DNA of 64,000 nt from UBA1672 sp050633285. GTDB lineage: Bacteria; Pseudomonadota; Alphaproteobacteria; Micavibrionales; Micavibrionaceae. The notes beneath the pieces were generated by a model. That model saw nothing but the letters and a program-made list of their open reading frames with translations. It searched no databases and was not told the DNA's origin. Location of the stretch: assembly GCA_050633285.1 (NCBI GenBank), contig JBOEGG010000002.1:434001-498000 (forward strand), given 5' to 3'. Shown one piece after another: positions 55,103 through 63,554 of this stretch (positions are counted from its first letter, which is position 1; every line of letters starts with the position of its first letter). Position numbers and translations under genes: made by a program.

Positions 55103-55831
55103 ATGAGTGTTTTAAACAAATTAAACGGTAGTATGAGTGATCGCTCACATATCCTTGTGGTCGATGATGATACGCGCATCTGTAATCTGGTCTCTCGTTT
55201 CTTACAGGAAAATGACTTCATCGTTATGACTGCGGAGAGTGCCATTGATGCTCAAGAGGTTCTTGAACGTTTTGAATTCGATGCAATTGTTCTGGATGTC
55301 ATGATGCCCGGTATGACGGGAACTGAGCTTGTTCAAAAGTTAAGACAAGAAAAGGTAGATACACCTATCCTCTTACTGACGGCATTAGGAGAATCAGAAG
55401 ACCGTATAACAGGATTTGAATCTGGCGCGGATGATTACCTACCTAAACCATTTGAACCCAGAGAACTCGTGTTACGATTAAAGTCTATTCTACGCAGAAC
55501 ACAAAAGCCATCATCCGGAGAAACAGAATACAGAATCGGAAATTGGACGTTTAACCCCAAACATGATGAGTTGCGCGAATTTGATAATACAGAACATATT
55601 CTTGGCCTGACATCAGTTGAGGCAAACTTATTAAGAGCTTTGGCTGAGTCTGCAAATGATGTTGTGAGTAGAGAAGAGCTTGCCAAACGTTGTGATTTGG
55701 ATATGGGGGAGCGCACAATAGATGTGCAGGTGACAAGGTTAAGGCGTAAGGTTGAGGAAAATACACGTATGCCCCGTTTCCTACAGACGGTACGCGGTAA
55801 GGGGTATATTCTGCGCGCGGAAAGAATTTAA
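55103..55831 (+). CDS. OmpR/PhoB-type response regulator
   Basis: A 242-residue two-component regulator. The receiver has acidic pocket DDD (21-23), phospho-Asp D65 (VLDVMMPGMTG) and K115. The C-terminal winged helix (GLTSVEANLLRALAE, then ERTIDVQVTRLRRKVEEN) is DNA binding. ATG 55103 is used; ATG 55133, ten codons in, is an alternative. The kinase gene begins 2 bases after its stop, so they form one operon. Confidence 0.94.
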   Translation: MSVLNKLNGSMSDRSHILVVDDDTRICNLVSRFLQENDFIVMTAESAIDAQEVLERFEFDAIVLDVMMPGMTGTELVQKLRQEKVDTPILLLTALGESEDRITGFESGADDYLPKPFEPRELVLRLKSILRRTQKPSSGETEYRIGNWTFNPKHDELREFDNTEHILGLTSVEANLLRALAESANDVVSREELAKRCDLDMGERTIDVQVTRLRRKVEENTRMPRFLQTVRGKGYILRAERI

Positions 55832-55833
55832 AT

Positions 55834-57216
55834 ATGGTTGAGGATACTGCGAATGAAATTGGAAAGAAGAAGAAAACGTTGTTAAAGCGTTTAATGCCAC
55901 AAACCCTATTAGGGCGTTCGTTATTGATCTTGATTACGCCTGTTTTTTTAATACAGGTTGTGGCAACAGTTATCTTCTTTGACCGCCATTGGCATAAAAT
56001 GACATCACGGTTGGCCTTTGCTGTTGCGGGTGAAGTGTCAATGATTGTTGCAAGCCTGGAGGGACGAGAAAATGATACAGAAATGCTTGAAAAGCAAATA
56101 ACTGCGTCAGAGAAACATCTGGATTTCCTTATAACATATGATGCAAAAAGCATCCTCCCCCCAAAACAAAAAGGTATCGTTGTTTCCCAGTTTTCAGGTT
56201 GGGAACATATGGTGAAGGAAAGGTTGACGAACGAGCTTATGATAAAGCTTGATAAGCCTTTCATCGTAAATGTAGACTTTCAGGAAAAGTGGATTGATAT
56301 ACAAATACAAATGTCGGATGGGGTTTTAAATGTCACATTACCACAACGGCGCTTATTTTCATCAACCAGCTATATATTCCTGATATGGGTCTTTTGTGCG
56401 TCAACGATATTGTTGATTATTGCAATCTTGTTTATGCGCAATCAGGTGCGCCCTATTAGAAGGCTCGCCATTGCCGCAGAACGATTTGGTAAAGGGCGTG
56501 ATGTTAAAAACTTTAAGATAGAAGGTGCGCGTGAGGTCAGGCAGGCTGGACAAGCCTTCTTGGATATGAAAACAAGAATTCAACGCCAGATATCCCAACG
56601 TACAGAGATGTTGGCAGGTGTCTCACATGACTTACGCACACCCTTAACACGTTTAAAACTACAAGTCGCAATGATGGGGAATAGTGCCGATATCTATGAC
56701 ATGAAAAATGACCTCAATGATATGGAACGTATGTTAGAGGGGTACTTAAACTTTGTTCGTGGAGAAGGGCGTGAAAAAACCTCTTTGATTGATTTATCCG
56801 TACTTTTAAAGGATATCGTTACCGCAACAAAACGCCAAGGTCATAAAGTTGAATTCATGCATGAGGGTGAAGTATCCGCACTAATATCATTACGTTCAAT
56901 GGCCTTTAAACGATGTATCACAAATATTATTACAAACGCTTCGAAATACGCAGATAACATCTGGGTTAATCTGAACGGTGATAAGGACGTACTTCTTATC
57001 GCGATAGAGGATGATGGCCCAGGTATACCTGAAGAGGAATATGGTGATGTTTTCCGCCCTTTTTATCGCGTTGATAGTTCGAGAAATGTGAAAACTGGCG
57101 GGGTAGGTCTGGGATTGCCGATCGCTATGGATATTGTAAATTCACATGGTGGACACATCTGGTTGGAAAAAAGTAAGCACGGCGGTTTGGCCGTGCTTAT
57201 TCGTATGCCATTATAG
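55834..57216 (+). CDS. EnvZ-like sensor histidine kinase
   Basis: A 460-residue inner-membrane kinase. It has TM1 near 25-50, a periplasmic region of about 130 residues, TM2 near 180-201 and a HAMP domain. The H-box is SHDLRTPLTRLKL with H265, and the ATPase ends with DDGPGIPEEEYG and GVGLGLPIAM. Cognate to the OmpR-type regulator directly upstream. The last codons overlap the terminator of the convergent phasin gene (57167-57199). The signal sensed is unknown. Confidence 0.93.
   Translation: MVEDTANEIGKKKKTLLKRLMPQTLLGRSLLILITPVFLIQVVATVIFFDRHWHKMTSRLAFAVAGEVSMIVASLEGRENDTEMLEKQITASEKHLDFLITYDAKSILPPKQKGIVVSQFSGWEHMVKERLTNELMIKLDKPFIVNVDFQEKWIDIQIQMSDGVLNVTLPQRRLFSSTSYIFLIWVFCASTILLIIAILFMRNQVRPIRRLAIAAERFGKGRDVKNFKIEGAREVRQAGQAFLDMKTRIQRQISQRTEMLAGVSHDLRTPLTRLKLQVAMMGNSADIYDMKNDLNDMERMLEGYLNFVRGEGREKTSLIDLSVLLKDIVTATKRQGHKVEFMHEGEVSALISLRSMAFKRCITNIITNASKYADNIWVNLNGDKDVLLIAIEDDGPGIPEEEYGDVFRPFYRVDSSRNVKTGGVGLGLPIAMDIVNSHGGHIWLEKSKHGGLAVLIRMPL
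57167..57199 (-). terminator. Intrinsic terminator of the phasin gene, inside the kinase gene
   Basis: On the minus strand TAAGCACGGC and GCCGTGCTTA form a perfect 10-bp stem (57174-57183 with 57190-57199) with a 6-base loop, followed by six U residues (57172-57167). It lies 30 bases past the phasin stop and inside the last codons of the kinase gene. Confidence 0.85.
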
Positions 57217-57228
57217 AACTTAAAGCTC

Positions 57229-57690
57229 TTAAGCTGCGTTTTTAGAAGCAGTTTTAGCAGTCTTAGATGCAGACTTCTGTGCTTTTTTCACACTTTCATC
57301 TGCTCTTTTTGTCAGAATGTTTGTTGCTTCTGAATTTGTTTTTTGAACAAGGTCGGCAATTTCTTTTGCACTTTCCATCGCTTGTTCGTAATTTTTCTGC
57401 ATTGCCTGACTATTGCGTAGAAGCTTGTCCTCAGGCTTACCGGCATTCAACATATCTTGCGCTATAGATGCGTTGTTACGCATGATTTGTGAAAATAGGG
57501 CATTTTGGCGATGTGCAATTTCTTGAAAGTTTTGCGCCGTGATTTGCTGTATCTCTGCAAGAGACTGCATGTTTTTACGTTGCTCATCGAGGGCTTGTTG
57601 CACATCAGCAGGCGCGTTCGCCATTGGTGCGGTTAAATTTGAAAAATCAAAGTTCTTTAAAACAGTATCGAAAAAATTATGTTGTGTCAT
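57229..57690 (-). CDS. Phasin-family protein
   Basis: A 153-residue, mostly helical phasin-type (Phasin_2) protein that in related bacteria coats polyhydroxyalkanoate granules. The core is ADVQQALDEQRKNMQSLAEI, then FQEIAHRQNALFSQIM and a Lys/Ala-rich C-terminal tail (KKAQKSASKTAKTASK) that resembles histone-like tails. ATG 57690 follows GAGG; ATG 57702 adds four residues. No PHA synthase is nearby in this window, so the granule link is inferred only from the family. Confidence 0.82.
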   Translation of the reverse strand: MTQHNFFDTVLKNFDFSNLTAPMANAPADVQQALDEQRKNMQSLAEIQQITAQNFQEIAHRQNALFSQIMRNNASIAQDMLNAGKPEDKLLRNSQAMQKNYEQAMESAKEIADLVQKTNSEATNILTKRADESVKKAQKSASKTAKTASKNAA

Positions 57691-57966
57691 ATCAGACCTC
57701 ATTAAAAAATATGCTGCATGGCAACACTACTTTTTTTTATAACATGTCGTCAAGAATAAAACTTTAGATGTGTGATAGTGCAGCAAAGTTAATAAATTAA
57801 TATTCATGGTTTATTGGCCATTAAAGTAAACACAGAATAATTACCTAAAAAACACATAAACACTTTCACAATATTAGCGTCCTGTTAACATCTTTAGGCC
57901 ATTGTATGAAAGGTATATGATGCAGGGGCACTGTATACTTAAAAAGAGAAATGCACATTTAAGACA

Positions 57967-60528
57967 ATGAAAAATAAGGATAACAAACGCAAATCTACGG
58001 TTAAACCAAGATTACGGGCGCTATGGATGACTTCTGGCATTGCGCAGGCTATCGTATTGCTTAATGGTATTATCCTTACCCTGACTGCGTTCTCTGTCTT
58101 TAGTTATTTTATTCAGGATATGTCTCTTGAAAAATACAAGCGTACGTCGCAGGACGCTGGACGTATTCTGGTTGATGGTATTTCCGGCCTTGAAAATTCT
58201 ATGCGTCTTATCGGTAGTATCATACGATTGTCTGATAATAATAACAAAGACGCATTGGCCGCATCAATTAGACGTAATGTACCTAACTTAAGCAAGTTTG
58301 ACCAACTGGTCTGGTTGTTTGAAGAGCGTCCGGGGCTGTGGCAATATAAAACAGTATTTCAAGCGCACCACATAAATATACCAGAATCATCATATCACTT
58401 TGTACCAAATCAAGAAGTTATAACGCGGTTTGTCGAAGATAGAGTGTTCGAGTCTGAAGAGTTACATATTATTGCTAACTTTTCTGGGATGAATTACGTA
58501 GAAGAAAAATTAGAACCTGCAACAAGAGGGCGCTCTTTTGCTTTTGCAAAAACAATTACGGCTGGAAACTCTGTATCAGGTATCCTGGTAGGTATAAGCC
58601 GCGCAGCATTGCTTTTCGATCAAGACTTTATGTCGAAAAATGATTCCGTATCACGGATTACCATTCGAGATGTGAACACAGGACGACGCATATATCATAT
58701 GCAGCGTTTCCAACAAGACCTCGAAAAAAGTGACGACTTCACACAGGATTATGGTTTCTTTGTCGGAGATAGTGAGTGGCAAGTTATTCTGGATTTTGTG
58801 AAGCAAAAAGACGTGATGTTGCTTGAAAAAATTCCATATATCATTCTGTTGTTTGGTTTTACAATTACCGCTGTTGGAACATTATTTATCCGCAGTAATA
58901 ATAGGCACGCAAAGAAACTTGCAAAAGTAAATAACGTGTTGGAACTCAAAAACCATGAACTTGAAGCAGAAGTGCAAGAGCGTGAGAGATTGAATAATGT
59001 TCTTGCTTCCGCGGAAAGAGATAACAGATCAATTATTGATTCTGTGCGTGATATTATTTTTGAAACGGATATCGCCGGAGATGTCCTGTTTTTAAGTGCA
59101 GCATGGCAGCGTGTTACAGGCTTTGAACTTGAGAGATCAAAAGGGAAGAACTTGTTCTCTATGCTCTATCCGGCGGATCAGGAAAAACAAAAGATGGACT
59201 TTGAGGCACTTGTCAGTGGGCAAAAATCATCTTATCGCTCTTTTACAAAGCTACGTATTTCCGATGGTACATTTCGCTCAATAGAAATTGCCGTTTCTAT
59301 GATACGCCGTGATGATAAACAACAACTGCGCGTGGTTGGTACAATTACAGATGTAGAAGAACGCAGACGTGCGGAAAGAGCGCTGGCAGAAGCCGAAAAG
59401 AAATATCGTACAATCGTTGAAAATGCTGCGGGGGGATTATATCAACTTACCCCTGAGGGCATATATCTGAGTGCCAATCCTGCAATGTCACGTATCTTGG
59501 AATATAGCTCTCCTGAGGAAATGTTGCGTTTGATTAAAAACGCGAATGGTAATGTTTATCCTGATATAAAGGAAAGAGAGAAGTTTATAAATACTCTGGT
59601 TTCTCAGGAGCAAGTCTTCGGTTATGAAACACAAGTCTCAACAAAGGATAATGGGCGCATATGGGTGCGCGAGAACATTCGCATAGTGAAGGATGAGCAA
59701 GGAAATGTCCTTTATTTTGAAGGGTCTATGGAGGATATTACGAAGCGTAAAGAGGCTGATTTGGCTCTCATGGAGGCAAAGATGCAGTCTGATATTGCGA
59801 ACCGCGCGAAAACAGAATTTATTGCAAATATGAGCCATGAGCTCAGAACCCCATTGAACGCGATTATTGGTTTTTCAGAAGTTATGAAGAACGAGGTCAT
59901 GGGTAAACTGGGACAAGATATTTATAAGGAATATGTCACTGATATCCATGAGAGTGGTAACAGACTATTGAAAATTATTAATGAAATACTCGATATCTCA
60001 AAAATAGAATCCGGAAAACGAGATTTGAACGAGAGTGAGTTTAACCTTCAAGGTGTGCTTGATGTGTGTCTCGATCTTTTTGCGAGTCGAGCCAAAGATA
60101 AAACACTTACAGTTACCAACGAAGCAGTGAATCTGCCACGCGTCATCGGCGAAGAGCTATCGATTAAGCAGGTAATCGGAAATATATATTCTAACGCTGT
60201 TCAATATACACCAACTCAGGGACGCATAACGCTTTTCTCTAATTATGATGTGGATGGTACATTCCGTTTATCTTTTACTGATACAGGCGTTGGTATGACA
60301 GAGCATGAAGTTGAAAAGGCGCTCTCTCCTTTTGGACAACTGGATAATGCACTTGATCGTTCTGGGGCGGGTACTGGCCTTGGTCTGCCTTTGGCAAATG
60401 CGATCATGGATATCCATGGTGGGCGCATTGAAATACTCTCGGAAAAATCAATTGGTACAACTGTGACACTAATATTCCCGTCAAACAGAGTATACAGGCA
60501 AGATGCTCCGCAAGGCATAGATGCCTAA
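57967..60528 (+). CDS. PAS-domain sensor histidine kinase (PleC/DivJ-like core)
   Basis: An 853-residue membrane kinase with TM1 near 22-49, a periplasmic sensor of about 240 residues and TM2 near 289-308. A coiled coil (320-350) and two PAS domains (about 352-470 and 475-595, the second ending in the PAC-type FEGSMEDITKRKEADLAL) follow. The H-box NMSHELRTPLNAIIGFSEVM has H624, with the ATPase to 843 (FTDTGVGMTEHE, GTGLGLPLANAIM). The H-box is like PleC/DivJ. No response regulator is adjacent; the Hpt-REC at 28472 is one possible partner. Its stop overlaps the recX stop by 4 bases. Confidence 0.9.
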   Translation: MKNKDNKRKSTVKPRLRALWMTSGIAQAIVLLNGIILTLTAFSVFSYFIQDMSLEKYKRTSQDAGRILVDGISGLENSMRLIGSIIRLSDNNNKDALAASIRRNVPNLSKFDQLVWLFEERPGLWQYKTVFQAHHINIPESSYHFVPNQEVITRFVEDRVFESEELHIIANFSGMNYVEEKLEPATRGRSFAFAKTITAGNSVSGILVGISRAALLFDQDFMSKNDSVSRITIRDVNTGRRIYHMQRFQQDLEKSDDFTQDYGFFVGDSEWQVILDFVKQKDVMLLEKIPYIILLFGFTITAVGTLFIRSNNRHAKKLAKVNNVLELKNHELEAEVQERERLNNVLASAERDNRSIIDSVRDIIFETDIAGDVLFLSAAWQRVTGFELERSKGKNLFSMLYPADQEKQKMDFEALVSGQKSSYRSFTKLRISDGTFRSIEIAVSMIRRDDKQQLRVVGTITDVEERRRAERALAEAEKKYRTIVENAAGGLYQLTPEGIYLSANPAMSRILEYSSPEEMLRLIKNANGNVYPDIKEREKFINTLVSQEQVFGYETQVSTKDNGRIWVRENIRIVKDEQGNVLYFEGSMEDITKRKEADLALMEAKMQSDIANRAKTEFIANMSHELRTPLNAIIGFSEVMKNEVMGKLGQDIYKEYVTDIHESGNRLLKIINEILDISKIESGKRDLNESEFNLQGVLDVCLDLFASRAKDKTLTVTNEAVNLPRVIGEELSIKQVIGNIYSNAVQYTPTQGRITLFSNYDVDGTFRLSFTDTGVGMTEHEVEKALSPFGQLDNALDRSGAGTGLGLPLANAIMDIHGGRIEILSEKSIGTTVTLIFPSNRVYRQDAPQGIDA

Positions 60529-61157
60529 TAAAACGGAATATCATCTTCAGTCATATCCAATACAGATTTCGCAACTTCATAAGAAAATCCTGCGCGAGCA
60601 AACACGCCTAAAGCCTTCTTAATATCGACCTCATCACGAATATTATAAGGGCCAAGCTTTTTCTTTTTCGCAAGTTTTAGAGCCGCTTGCTTTTCGGCAT
60701 CTGCTTGCGTCTCGTAGTTGGTTTCATCTAAACTCTCTAATGCTTTGACAGTTTTCTCCGCAGAGATCCCCTTATGGCGCATTTTGTGAATGATGGCTTG
60801 CCTCGATAATCCACGTCTGCGCAATGAATTTACAAGCCCATCTGTATATAAATCATCATTCAAAAGGCCTGAGCCCTCAAAACGATCCGCGAGTTCCCGT
60901 ACCAAAGTAACGCATTCCTCAAAGTCCTGATCTTCGTGGTGCATACATGAACGTCTGACCTTACGTGTCATAACGGTAATAAAGTGGTTCTTGCTTGCGG
61001 AAAACCGTTCAAGATAATAAAGGCCGGAGTTATGAAGGTAGCTTTTACTGATGCGTTTCGGTGGGCGTTTCTCACGCCGTCCTCCCGAATGCATTTTTTG
61101 TTTCGTATCGCCGTTTTGCGACTTGATCTTTATACTATCTGTTCTATGTTGAACCAT
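60525..61157 (-). CDS. recX: RecX-family regulatory protein
   Basis: RecX proteins modulate RecA filaments. This 210-residue protein shows three-helix RecX repeats: YLERFSASKNHFITVMTRKV, LRRRGLSRQAIIHKMRHKGI and FARAGFSYEVAKSVLDM. The basic N-terminal 40 residues are unusual; ATG 61094 is an alternative start. A sequence one base off the SOS operator (GAAC-N7-GAAA, 61151-61165) overlaps the longer start. recA is not in the window. It ends in a 4-base tail overlap with the kinase gene. Confidence 0.82.
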   Translation of the reverse strand: MVQHRTDSIKIKSQNGDTKQKMHSGGRREKRPPKRISKSYLHNSGLYYLERFSASKNHFITVMTRKVRRSCMHHEDQDFEECVTLVRELADRFEGSGLLNDDLYTDGLVNSLRRRGLSRQAIIHKMRHKGISAEKTVKALESLDETNYETQADAEKQAALKLAKKKKLGPYNIRDEVDIKKALGVFARAGFSYEVAKSVLDMTEDDIPFY

Positions 61158-61195
61158 ACTCGAAAACTCCAGACATATACTGTGCAGGCTTGGCT

Positions 61196-61996
61196 ATGAT
61201 AAATCAATTCTCAGAACAAAAAAAGATAACAGGAATCAATAAAATTGGTCTTGTAACCTTAATTAAACGCGAAGTCTTCCGTTTTTTAAATGTGTATACA
61301 CAAACAATCATTGCGCCGATGGTTACAACATTGATGTTCTACACTGTATTTGCTCTCGCTTTTGGTGGGCTTGAACGTCAAATAGGCGGCATTTCATTCC
61401 TTGCTTTTCTAGGGCCGGGACTTGTGATGATGACGATGGTACAAAATGCATTTTCAAATACCTCCTCTTCATTGGTGATATCAAAAGTGCAGGGGAACAT
61501 TATTGATGTTTTGATGCCCCCCTTATCGGCGATGGAGGTGTTCATAGGTTTTGTAACCGGCGCAGTGTTGCGCGGTTTAATGGTTGGTCTTTGCACAACA
61601 ATAGTGCTGAGCATATTTGCTCCAATACAAATTCATTCAGTCTTCGCGATTATAGGCTTTGCTGTTTTAGGAACTTATATGCTTGGTAGCCTGGGGATAG
61701 CGGCAGGAATATGGTCAGAAAAATTTGATCACATCGCCGCAGTGACAAATTTTATCGTAACGCCTATGACTTTCTTATCCGGAACATTCTATAGCGTCGA
61801 CGCATTGCCAGGCATGTGGCAGAGTATCGCGCACTTTAATCCGTTCTTCTATATGATTGATGGCTTTCGTTATGGTTTTATTGGTCATGCGGACAGTAAT
61901 ATTTATCTTGGTATGTGTATTTTATTGCTATGTAATATTGGGCTATCAATATTGTCTTATCGTATGATAAAGACAGGCTATAAAATTAAGTCATAA
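61196..61996 (+). CDS. ABC-2-type transporter permease without adjacent ATPase
   Basis: A 266-residue ABC-2 permease of the YadH/NodJ type with six transmembrane helices and the conserved segment ALPGMWQSIAHFNPFFYMIDGFRYG near its C-terminus. The N-terminal cytosolic helix GLVTLIKREVFRFLNVYTQT is also typical. ATG 61196 follows CAGG; a TTG at 61190 is less likely. The matching ATPase gene, normally adjacent, is missing: recX lies upstream and hslO downstream. Substrate unknown. Confidence 0.87.
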   Translation: MINQFSEQKKITGINKIGLVTLIKREVFRFLNVYTQTIIAPMVTTLMFYTVFALAFGGLERQIGGISFLAFLGPGLVMMTMVQNAFSNTSSSLVISKVQGNIIDVLMPPLSAMEVFIGFVTGAVLRGLMVGLCTTIVLSIFAPIQIHSVFAIIGFAVLGTYMLGSLGIAAGIWSEKFDHIAAVTNFIVTPMTFLSGTFYSVDALPGMWQSIAHFNPFFYMIDGFRYGFIGHADSNIYLGMCILLLCNIGLSILSYRMIKTGYKIKS

Positions 61997-62014
61997 TAAG
62001 TTTTGGAATGATAA

Positions 62015-62968
62015 ATGATATCTGACAATTTTACGCAGACCTTTCAATTGGAAACGTCAAATTTGCGCGGCCGAATTGTATGCTTAGGCAGCGTACTTGA
62101 CGATATCCTTACGGCGCATAATTATCCGTTGCCGATAGCACATCTGGTCGCGGAAACCATTACACTTTCTTTGGCATTGTCTTCTATGTTGAAGTATGAG
62201 GGAATCTTCACGCTTCAGGCACAAGGTGATGGCCCTATTCGAATGATTGTATCTGATGTAACGACGAGTGGTGAAGTACGTGCATGCGCGTCGTTTGATG
62301 CAGATCGTTTTCAAAGCTCAAGAGAGCAGGTCGCTGCTTTAAAAACGACCGAAAGTTCACAAAATCATTTGGCACAATATTTGGGGAAAGGCTATATCGC
62401 TTTCACCGTTGATCAAGGGCAATATGCAGAGCGTTATCAAGGAATTGTAGAGTTAAAAGGGTCATCTCTTGTCGATTGTGTACAACATTACTTTAATCAA
62501 TCAGAGCAAATTGGCACAGGCATAAAAATGGCCGTAGGGAAACGTGATGGCAAGTGGACGGCAAGTGCGATCATGCTACAGCACATGCCTGAAGACGAAA
62601 AAAACGTGCAAGCTGGCTTTGGTAATTTAAAAGAGGATGATTGGCGACGCTCTATGATCTTGCTTGATAGCTGTACTGAGGATGAATTCCTAGACCCGGA
62701 TTTAGACCCTAGTCAGCTCCTCTTACGTTTGTTCCACGAGGAAGGCGTGCGCGTTTATGATAGAGAACCCGTTACGAAAACATGCCGTTGCAATGCACAG
62801 CGCGTTGAAAATATTCTATACACAATGCCGGACGACGATATTATACATATGGGGGTAGATGGTATCATTTCAATGACGTGTGAATTTTGTAGTCAAACAT
62901 ATGAGTTCAAGCCCGAAGAAGTGATTAGTAAAAGGAATAAGCATGCCAAGAATGATGAAAACTCATAA
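62015..62968 (+). CDS. hslO: Redox-regulated chaperone Hsp33
   Basis: Hsp33 becomes an active holdase when its zinc site is oxidised. The 317-residue protein has an N-terminal domain with AHLVAETITLSLALSSMLKY and a C-terminal zinc centre formed by CxC (KTCRCN) and CxxC (TCEFCS), the usual four cysteines. It lies 18 bases after the permease gene and overlaps the following lipoprotein gene by 26 bases. Confidence 0.96.
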   Translation: MISDNFTQTFQLETSNLRGRIVCLGSVLDDILTAHNYPLPIAHLVAETITLSLALSSMLKYEGIFTLQAQGDGPIRMIVSDVTTSGEVRACASFDADRFQSSREQVAALKTTESSQNHLAQYLGKGYIAFTVDQGQYAERYQGIVELKGSSLVDCVQHYFNQSEQIGTGIKMAVGKRDGKWTASAIMLQHMPEDEKNVQAGFGNLKEDDWRRSMILLDSCTEDEFLDPDLDPSQLLLRLFHEEGVRVYDREPVTKTCRCNAQRVENILYTMPDDDIIHMGVDGIISMTCEFCSQTYEFKPEEVISKRNKHAKNDENS

Positions 62969-63554
62969 AGCACATACCCTAACGGTAATGGCGCTATGCT
63001 CTTCTGTTATGCTTACAGCGTGTAACCCTGTTTATAGAGGTGGTGGAGAACCTCTCGCACAAATGACATTTGAGCATGTAAAGCCATTCTCAATTTACGT
63101 CGCATCTTATAATCCAATAGAGTATCCACAAGCTGAAACACTCTCCTTACCACAAGGATATGTCGCTAATCCCGCAGATCTAATTTTTGACTACCTTGGC
63201 AGCCGTTATCAGGCGACAGGTAGTCAAGGGAAACTGCGTATTGAGATTGATGATATCACAGTTAAGCATACGATAGAGCAATCGTCGAATGCGGTAGGGG
63301 CTGCATTAGGTGTTGCCAAAAAAGATAAATACACGGTACATGCCGCGTTAAAAATCGTGGCGCTGGGGACATCTCGATATGATCGTAAAGAGGTAACACT
63401 AAAAGCACATCGAACTGTCACAGTGTCAGAGCATATTTCTTTATCTGAGAGAGAAAACGCACAAATGCAAGCACTGGATAATTTATTGGATGATTTGGAC
63501 GTAACAATTAAACGGCTTCTTATGCAGGAATTTTACCTTGTTGATGCCAATTAA
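62943..63554 (+). CDS. Putative lipoprotein, unknown function
   Basis: A 203-residue precursor with a signal sequence and lipobox MLTAC (acylated Cys 27). The mature protein is beta-rich, with YLGSRYQATGSQGKLRIEIDD and a DLDVTIKRLLMQEF end that recalls LPS-assembly LptE/YajG-like proteins, but a family match is not secure. AAAGGAAT precedes ATG 62943. It overlaps hslO by 26 bases and trkH's stop by 3 on the opposite strand. Confidence 0.75.
   Translation: MPRMMKTHKAHTLTVMALCSSVMLTACNPVYRGGGEPLAQMTFEHVKPFSIYVASYNPIEYPQAETLSLPQGYVANPADLIFDYLGSRYQATGSQGKLRIEIDDITVKHTIEQSSNAVGAALGVAKKDKYTVHAALKIVALGTSRYDRKEVTLKAHRTVTVSEHISLSERENAQMQALDNLLDDLDVTIKRLLMQEFYLVDAN

Noticed and set aside
55551..56264. 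237-codon minus-strand frame across the regulator/kinase junction
   Set aside because: Opposite-strand shadow of two well-supported two-component genes.
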